NCBI GenBank assembly: GCA_905250025.1
Contig: CAJNOJ010000168.1
Coordinates: forward strand, 168,008 to 232,007
Direction: 5' to 3'
Source of the DNA: Adineta ricciae
Lineage: Eukaryota > Rotifera > Eurotatoria > Adinetida > Adinetidae
Length of the DNA: 64,000 nt
Shown here: in pieces, positions 58,125-64,000 of the stretch
How the letters are laid out: each line of letters starts with the position of its first letter
Numbering within the stretch: the first letter of the stretch is position 1
Notes under the pieces: model-generated
Database searches by the model: none
Told to the model about the DNA's origin: nothing
Seen by the model: only the letters and a program-made list of their open reading frames with translations
Translations under genes and position numbers: made by a program

Positions 58125-60032
58125 CTAAAGTTGATTGAGAAAAGTGTGTGCTCGAAAAAGTGTTTGTGACGTTTGCCGTTCAAAAAAAAGCTTCTTCAAA
58201 TTCAGTTCAACACGTGTTAGTGTATGTTTACTAAATAAAGTTTCCAAAGCTGTCCACATGTAAACTTGGCAGAGTTCATTAGTTGATTTCAATGACTTGA
58301 ACCATAGATATAATTGGAGGCAGTTGGCAACCAGAACTGTGGACGGACGCTAGAAGAGAAAGAAACAATGAGATAAAGGTCGAATTCAGAATAATCAGTT
58401 ACATTTTCGGGGTTTTTGAATAGCATAGAATGAACAAGCCGTTCGATAATTGGCGGAGAGGCAAGAGAAGGTAGATTCTGATCGTCGTAAGTGTCCTGTC
58501 GGAGTGTACCATGAAAGAATGGATTTGGTTGGGAGAAAAATTCATAACATAGCGTTCCACTTGCCCATAGATCAGATTTATCAAAATCCAAATAGTTTTT
58601 CGGTCCAGGTTCACTGTTCAGAATCTAAATTGATGTTATAAATTACTTTATGCGAGTCATACTTATATGGAAACCTACCTCCGGTGCCATCAATGCCAGA
58701 TTTCCACCTTTACAGATTTCATCTGTTTGATGTGGAACTTTCAGGTCGGGTGGCTGATAAAGTGCACAACCAAAATCAGCGACAACTAATTCACCAGTTG
58801 ATTCACATATGAGTAGATTATCACTCTTTAAATCTCGATGAACAATCGACTGTTTGTGTAGATACACTAGAGCTTCGAGTAATTGAGCAAAAAGTGTTAA
58901 ACGTTGATGCACATCTGGTTGATGTGAACGAATATACTCATTTAATGTCAAATCGTATCGTCTCATGACGATAAACAATGTTTTGTTTCGACCGTAACCA
59001 TCGGGAGAAAGACGTGTTGGTATAGCCATTGGATAATGTTCGTGTGCTTCGTTTAACAATGGGAAGGAATCGACAAAACATGAGTACATTCGCACGATGT
59101 TCGGATGAGTAAAGTATTGTCGTAAAGGGATCAATTCTTTGTCCATGGCTTTTTTAATCACTTCAGCATTCGATCGAACTCCATAGTTGAACAACATTTT
59201 AATCGCGAGGTTGAATCGACCAGCTAGACCCGAAGAAACACTTAAACCAAACCTCGAAATGAAATGCATTTAACCTACCGGGTAAAATGTCTGAATTCGT
59301 ACTGCAGGAATCAGTCATACAAGTGGATGTTTGACATTGAACTACGATGATACAATAGAATGGTGAAAACTATGAATGTAAATGTATGGAAATACCTTCG
59401 GTGACCGATTCGCCATCAGTATTGTTGTTGGAAGAATGTTGTGAAAGAATCTCGATATCACTCTCATTTGATTGACTGTTCGACGAACGAAGTCGTGCTT
59501 CATACACAGCTGCGTTACAACCGCAGCCGATCAAACGACCTAGTTCATAATTATCAAGTACTGTTTGATAATGTTTCTCATCTTCTTGATTAAACTGATC
59601 CATCATGGAACTTTTCGAAAGAAGACTACCGATCTGATGTATGGTTTTATCGAAATGACCCGCATCGTATGATGATTGTGGAAGAAGTGAATAGCCGAGC
59701 AGGCCCAATAGAAGATGCGAACCCCTTGGCGCTACAAAAGAGACTAGGGTTTGATAGATTTCCATAACGGAAACAGACGAACCAGCAAAGAAAAATCGGC
59801 GTTTGATATCATCGAGGACCAGTCTGAATGGGACTAAATTCGATGACACATTTTGTGCATTGGTCGGTGCGAGAAACGATCGATAGATTGATGGGAATAT
59901 ATAAAATCGTGTTGGATGTTTCGTAAACTTCGATGTTTGGTGAATAGAAGAAGTAAAAATAGGTTTGGCTGGACGAGAGATCATTGTTCGACTCAATCGA
60001 ACAATGAATGTCGCCGCTCCTCGAAATACCAT
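58125..60032 (-). CDS. PINK1: mitochondrial serine/threonine kinase PINK1
   Basis: Five exons (60032-59396, 59341-59279, 59223-58679, 58624-58403, 58349-58125) give 563 residues; human PINK1 is 581. The N-terminus is Arg/Ser-rich like a mitochondrial presequence, with a hydrophobic stretch (GSHLLLGLLGYSLLP) near 110. Kinase motifs: glycine loop LGRLIGCGCNAAVYEA, Lys 242 in LAIKML, HRDLKSDNLL near 362, DFG near 382 and MAPE. The PINK1-type inserts between the glycine loop and the lysine and after HPNIVRMY are present, as is the C-terminal helical extension after RPS. PINK1 senses damaged mitochondria and phosphorylates ubiquitin and Parkin. An AG acceptor lies 7 nt before the ATG, and the upstream gene ends only 68 bp away. 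Confidence 0.93.
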
Positions 60033-60039
60033 TGTTTAT

Positions 60040-60065
60040 CTAAAAACAAACGCAGATTAAATTTC
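60040..60065 (-). promoter_or_regulatory. 3' splice acceptor 7 nt before the PINK1 start
   Basis: On the minus strand a T-rich tract ends in AG (plus 60041-60040), followed by ATAAACA and the ATG. The stop of the upstream gene is only about 35 bp further back, so there is no room for a normal 5' exon. This suggests trans-splicing. Confidence 0.5.
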
Positions 60066-60100
60066 AAAATTGACATAAAAAGTGAAAACAACAAAAGTCC

Positions 60101-61084
60101 TCAATGTTTATGATGTCTATGCGAAGATTGACTCTTGTCAGAGTGTCGATCATGCGTGCATCTATGTACAATTGATGTATTATTTTTGTCTTTATGTAAA
60201 ATTTGAACAGTTCGATGATTATTTTGCGACGATTCTTCTGTTCGACGCTTCTTAATCAAGTGTCGAAGATCGAATTCGTCTGTATTGAGCTTAACTGTTA
60301 TCGAAACAGGCCGTTCGTTTACGGGCGAAGAATGACGGCGTTCTTCTTTCTTCTGTGGTTTAATGTTCTTTGTCGAAGATTTATGGTGGCTTTGTTCATT
60401 GCGCGTTGATGATTTTCTTGGTGGTGGTGGTGGCGGGGCAAGCGCGACTGGATTTTCCGTAGGTTTATCTTCCTGATGCAAGAGTAAGTCATCGTCTTGA
60501 AAAGGACAATCAAGAATTAACGTATCATCATTCGCTGTTGGAATGTCTTGCGGAAAACGTTCGTCGATATCACCTGTTGCTTGTTTTTCTTTGTTTTCGA
60601 AACGATAGTCTTTGTCGTGTCTATCAATTGAATCTGAACTGATCGATGATAGAGAGGAAGACGAAGATGATCGACTAATAGAAGAGTAACTCGAGCCAGA
60701 ACGAGAAGAGTACGATTGTGACGGTGAACGAGACGCACGACGAACCGGAGAATGATCATGAGTACTCTATGAATGAAAGTCGATATAGATGGATTTTCTA
60801 TTCCACTCCACAAATAAAAACTAACTTTTCGCTTCTTAGAATTCAATGTTTTTAATGCTGCATTTCGTAATGCATCTAGAGCATCATCATCGTCATCATC
60901 ACTGTAGCTACGTTTACTAGCTTTGATCGGATGATACGAACTGTAATGAGACGTTGAAGTCATTGCTTTTGAGTGAGTTTTATCGAAATAATTGTCCGTA
61001 GTAACGGGATAATATGATGACGTCTGCAACAAACGAACACATAAGCATTCTTCTGAATAGGAGCATTTTTCAATATCTTACCAT
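60101..61084 (-). CDS. serine/arginine-rich, proline-rich nuclear-type protein, unknown
   Basis: Three exons, 61084-61082 (ATG only), 61023-60826 and 60766-60101, give 288 residues. Exon 2 has KASKRSYSDDDDDDALDALR and ends in KKRK. Exon 3 opens with an RS-type block (RRASRSPSQSYSSRSGSS and an eight-Ser run), continues acidic, then has APPPPPPRKSS, a basic stretch, a compact hydrophobic-charged segment VSITVKLNTDEFDLRHLIKK, and a His-rich end. RS blocks and basic clusters point to a nuclear RNA-processing or transcription role, but I recognise no family. The start rests on the lone ATG with a GTAAGA donor. PINK1 follows 68 bp behind. Confidence 0.65.
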
Positions 61085-61636
61085 GTGAATTTCATGAGTA
61101 TATTGCCGTCAGTTTCGTAAACGTTGATGATTACTAACAACAGGAAAAAAGAATTCAACATCGTTGATCGAAATCGCAACCAATCATTGATATATGCCTC
61201 ATTGATTTGATTTGATATCAATCTCACAGTAGTTTATAAAGCTCAACTGATGACTACCGCCATCTATCCATAGGCGGGCTATATATATGTATACAGTAGT
61301 TAAAAGAAGAACCATGTCGATATGAAATCAGCGATAGATAGCTTTCGCGATTCAAATTCAGATCAGTCAACAGATATGTGAATCGCTGGATGACTATAGT
61401 GTATACACTGCTCTTCGTCCTATTCCGTTTACACAATCATACTGATATGGCACAATAATATGTTTTTCTTTAAAAAAACAAACATAGGTTAGTTCATGTG
61501 GTTTGCTACTCAACTGTAATTGTTGACCTGTCGAAGTGACTCATCACTCTTTTTCTTCCTTTTATCGTTACCTACAATGTTTGATAAGTTTTTCAAAACT
61601 ATGTTTTCTGTCGATAGCGACAAACAAATAATTCCA
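61085..61636. other. intergenic, nothing recognised
   Basis: 5' flank of the RS-rich gene and spacer. Overlapping short frames only. Confidence 0.4.
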
Positions 61637-62375
61637 ATAATGTTCAACACACAAAAAGAATCAATCACATTTACGATTACGTAAAAATTTCTTGGAAAAA
61701 TCACAAAAAGATCTTTTCAAAGCAACAAATCAAACTGAACGTGATAATAAAACATCGAAACTACAAGTATTTACTCAACGTTCGCTCATGTCAACGAATA
61801 CAAAAACATGATTTCTTTCTCATAGATCAACGAAATCAAAACCAAAGAAACTCAAATCCGCGAACTTGGATGACAACATGACGATAGACTGATTATCATT
61901 CGATTGATGGCATCAAATAATATGTATTCAAAGGAACAATTCTTAATTCGTACTTCAACGCAAGCAGATAACGTCTATCAAAATCAACAACAACAACAAT
62001 ATCATCATCTTGAAATGATCGTATCTCAAAGTTGTAATACTTCAATCACAAATACAAGTTCACGTCTTCATCCACATACACCAAATACTGAACCAGTACA
62101 TGTTGATCAACCTAGGAACTCTGCTTCATCCGAAACTTCACAAGAAACTATGTACACAACAAGCGCCAGCAAAAGCTGAAATTATTCGAACAATAAAATA
62201 CGTTTTGATACATCAAAATCTTGGTGTGCACGGTGAAATCGTCACTGACTTTGTTCAAGTAAAGTTTATGAAAAAGATGGAGCATTTTTATGTTTGTATT
62301 GATTATGGTGATGTTTTTCCATCAAGTACTGGTGCTGTAAATGTTATTTTTAATAGTGAAGAACGAGTTTTTTAA
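61637..62375 (+). pseudogene. fragmented coding remnants, Gln/Thr-rich
   Basis: Several frames here look translated but are broken. The frame over about 61650-61811 encodes a charged helical stretch (KNFLEKSQKDLFKATNQ) and ends in a stop. 61904-62179 encodes a Gln-rich, Ser/Thr-rich peptide whose end was altered by a deletion at 62101-62109. 62170-62375 is open in yet another frame (IIRTIKYVLIHQNLGVHGE). No splice sites join them. A second, longer copy of the middle part begins at 63770. I recognise no family. Confidence 0.45.
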
Positions 62376-63769
62376 GAAGCAACCTGAAGAAATAGTCCAC
62401 TACCGTCATCCTGTCAGCGTCCAGCTGTAGTAGCTAAGTGTGTTAATATTTTCTCTTTTCTGTTGTAGACGATTTCGTATGTAAAAAATCAATTCTTCGT
62501 TAATTACTTTGTCTGTTTACATCGTAATTTTATGTATTTTCTTCGCAATTCTCTCGTGAAATGTGTGTTTGCTTTTTCTCAAAATGTGAATTTATTCTCG
62601 TCGAAAAAGATGAAAAATAAATGAATGAAATCGTAGGTCTACTTAAGATTAGAAAAGTTGCTGCTGTGCAACAACATCGACTAATGTTCCATTAGGTAAA
62701 CACATAGGCTGGGAAAGCTGGAGGTGCGGTGAGGCATGAGCCTTGCCAAAATTTGGGCTNACGAAAATGAATGAGTTCATTGTACTTCATATTAGCAGAC
62801 AGCTGATTTATTCTGATGTGTTAAATGTACAAAAGAAAACGCTAAGAAGGATTTTTCCTTAAACATCTGTTAGAGACATAAAATGACTTGTACAAGGTTA
62901 TGAAGATCGTTGTACAACAATACATAGGAAACAATTTAGATTGAAAGAAAAAGCGATGATTTGTAAGATATCAACATGTGCTTCCGTTTTTTCGCAATGT
63001 GATGTTAGCATATAAGCGAACTATTACAATCACAACCAAAAACATTATATTTGTAGGATATAAAGCTAAAATATTTGGAAAATAAAATGATGTCAAAAGG
63101 AACACATAGAATAGAAACAAAGAAATTCTTCTTCCTGCTATTCTTCTCCCAAACAGCTATTGGCTCTCTTTCGATAGGATAATGTATTAGCAAATGAGGA
63201 CATACCATACTAAAGCAAGCACGCGCGTGTGTCCATCATTAGGACACGAGATGTTGCACACGATAAAGATTGATATGCCGGGAGTTCCCGTGTAATTATA
63301 AAAAAGTAGCGATGAGCAAAAAGGATAAACTCAAAATATATTTGTGACACAAATCTGATAAAACAATCAAGGACAAACTTTTAAATTCCTTAATCTGTGA
63401 AGTCTGAAGGTAGAAAAATAAAACTCCGCATATAATATGATATCTCTATTCGTTTGTGTTATTTCATTGGAATTGATATATGGTTAGTTGCACCAGAAAT
63501 CTCCCACGATTACAGTGGCCCTCTCCGATCAGGCTGAAACTTCCAGCATTTGGATCTCTCGTCATATACACATATGCATATATGACGAATTTTCTGCTCT
63601 TTTCTTCTTCATTTCAAATGATGGATTTATCCTTTTCCATCTCAGTCATCTGGTAAATTTCCACAGAGTTATGTCAAGGGATCAGTTGATCACTATATAA
63701 ACTCGGTTTTACAGTTAAATAAATAGATATAGGACCTTGTTCTCATACAAGAAAATAACACCGTCACAA
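62376..63769. other. spacer with an assembly gap at 62760
   Basis: The N at 62760 is preceded by a short GC-rich stretch (62700-62759) unlike the text that follows. Unlike the other joins, no 221-bp overlap is present. No gene is seen on either side. Confidence 0.4.
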
Positions 63770-64000
63770 CGTCTTCATCCACATACACCAAATACTGAAC
63801 CAGTACATGTTGATCATAGTAAAGGACATGCAGTTGTCATACATCCTCGACAACAACGTCAACGATCGAGATCATTGACTAAAGTTTCGCTGAAACATCG
63901 ATCATAAGGAACAGTTGAAATAGGTTTCTTTCATTCAATTTTAATCTTCATAGAATAATGAAATTGTTTGTTGATCAACCTAGAAACTCTGCTTCATCCG
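63770..64000 (+). repeat. second copy of the 62-kb remnant with 162 extra bases
   Basis: 63770-63816 repeats 62063-62109 and 63970-64000 repeats 62101-62132 with one difference. Between them lie 162 bases not present in the first copy, bounded by TGTTGATCA on both sides. Read in the frame of the first copy, this version continues HSKGHAVVIHPRQQRQRSRS and stops at 63905-63907, so it may keep the original 3' end. The window ends inside the repeat. Confidence 0.7.

Overview
This window looks like bdelloid rotifer nuclear DNA (Adineta/Rotaria-like). The sequence shows compact animal genes with many GT-AG introns, mostly about 45-65 bp, in AT-rich spacers. Animal-specific genes sit beside genes of foreign aspect: an intronless pectinase-like GH28 and a beta-lactamase-fold serine hydrolase. 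The species is inferred from this style, not proven. All exon models below were joined by hand from splice sites and reading frame; none was checked against transcripts or a database.

Layout. 1-5 kb is accessory DNA: a degenerate tandem repeat, two fold-back elements, a CCGGAA-rich island and a secreted discoidin-like gene. 5-16 kb holds a beta-lactamase-like hydrolase, tRNA-Thr, ornithine aminotransferase, the gamma-secretase subunit PEN-2, the mitochondrial import co-chaperone DNAJC19/TIM14, a Rab8/10-like GTPase and CDP-diacylglycerol synthase. 16.0-20.7 kb is a complete-looking PIF/Harbinger DNA transposon (transposase plus Myb/SANT-like protein) with long imperfect inverted repeats. 21.3-25.6 kb carries the most unusual gene: a 1296-residue protein with the full GARS-AIRS-GART domain order of the trifunctional purine enzyme, eroded active-site motifs, a basic then acidic insert, and an N-terminal segment that closely matches the cohesin kleisin RAD21. 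The window's own RAD21 gene lies 5 kb further on.

26-38 kb has a TIL-type cysteine-rich secreted protein, a NOX5-like NADPH oxidase, RAD21, KLHDC4 and myosin regulatory light chain. 38-46 kb has the GH28 gene, a small Gly/His-rich protein, a mucin-like membrane protein, and a divergent alpha-tubulin whose one large intron contains an opposite-strand Cys-Pro repeat gene, then a Rab5-like GTPase. 47-61 kb has a six-finger C2H2 factor, MOB3, two four-helix membrane proteins flanking STARD10, a PLAC8 protein, PINK1 and a serine/arginine-rich protein. 61.6-64 kb is pseudogenic, partly duplicated and crosses an assembly join.

Together these are mostly ordinary housekeeping genes: mitochondria (OAT, DNAJC19, PINK1), membranes and trafficking (CDS, PEN-2, two Rabs, STARD10), cytoskeleton (tubulin, MRLC), chromatin (RAD21). 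Two downstream genes, DNAJC19 and PINK1, start 6-7 nt after a strong 3' splice site and close behind another gene, which fits spliced-leader trans-splicing of short operons. Four single-N joins are present; three of them restart exactly 221 bp upstream of the N and are assembly artefacts.
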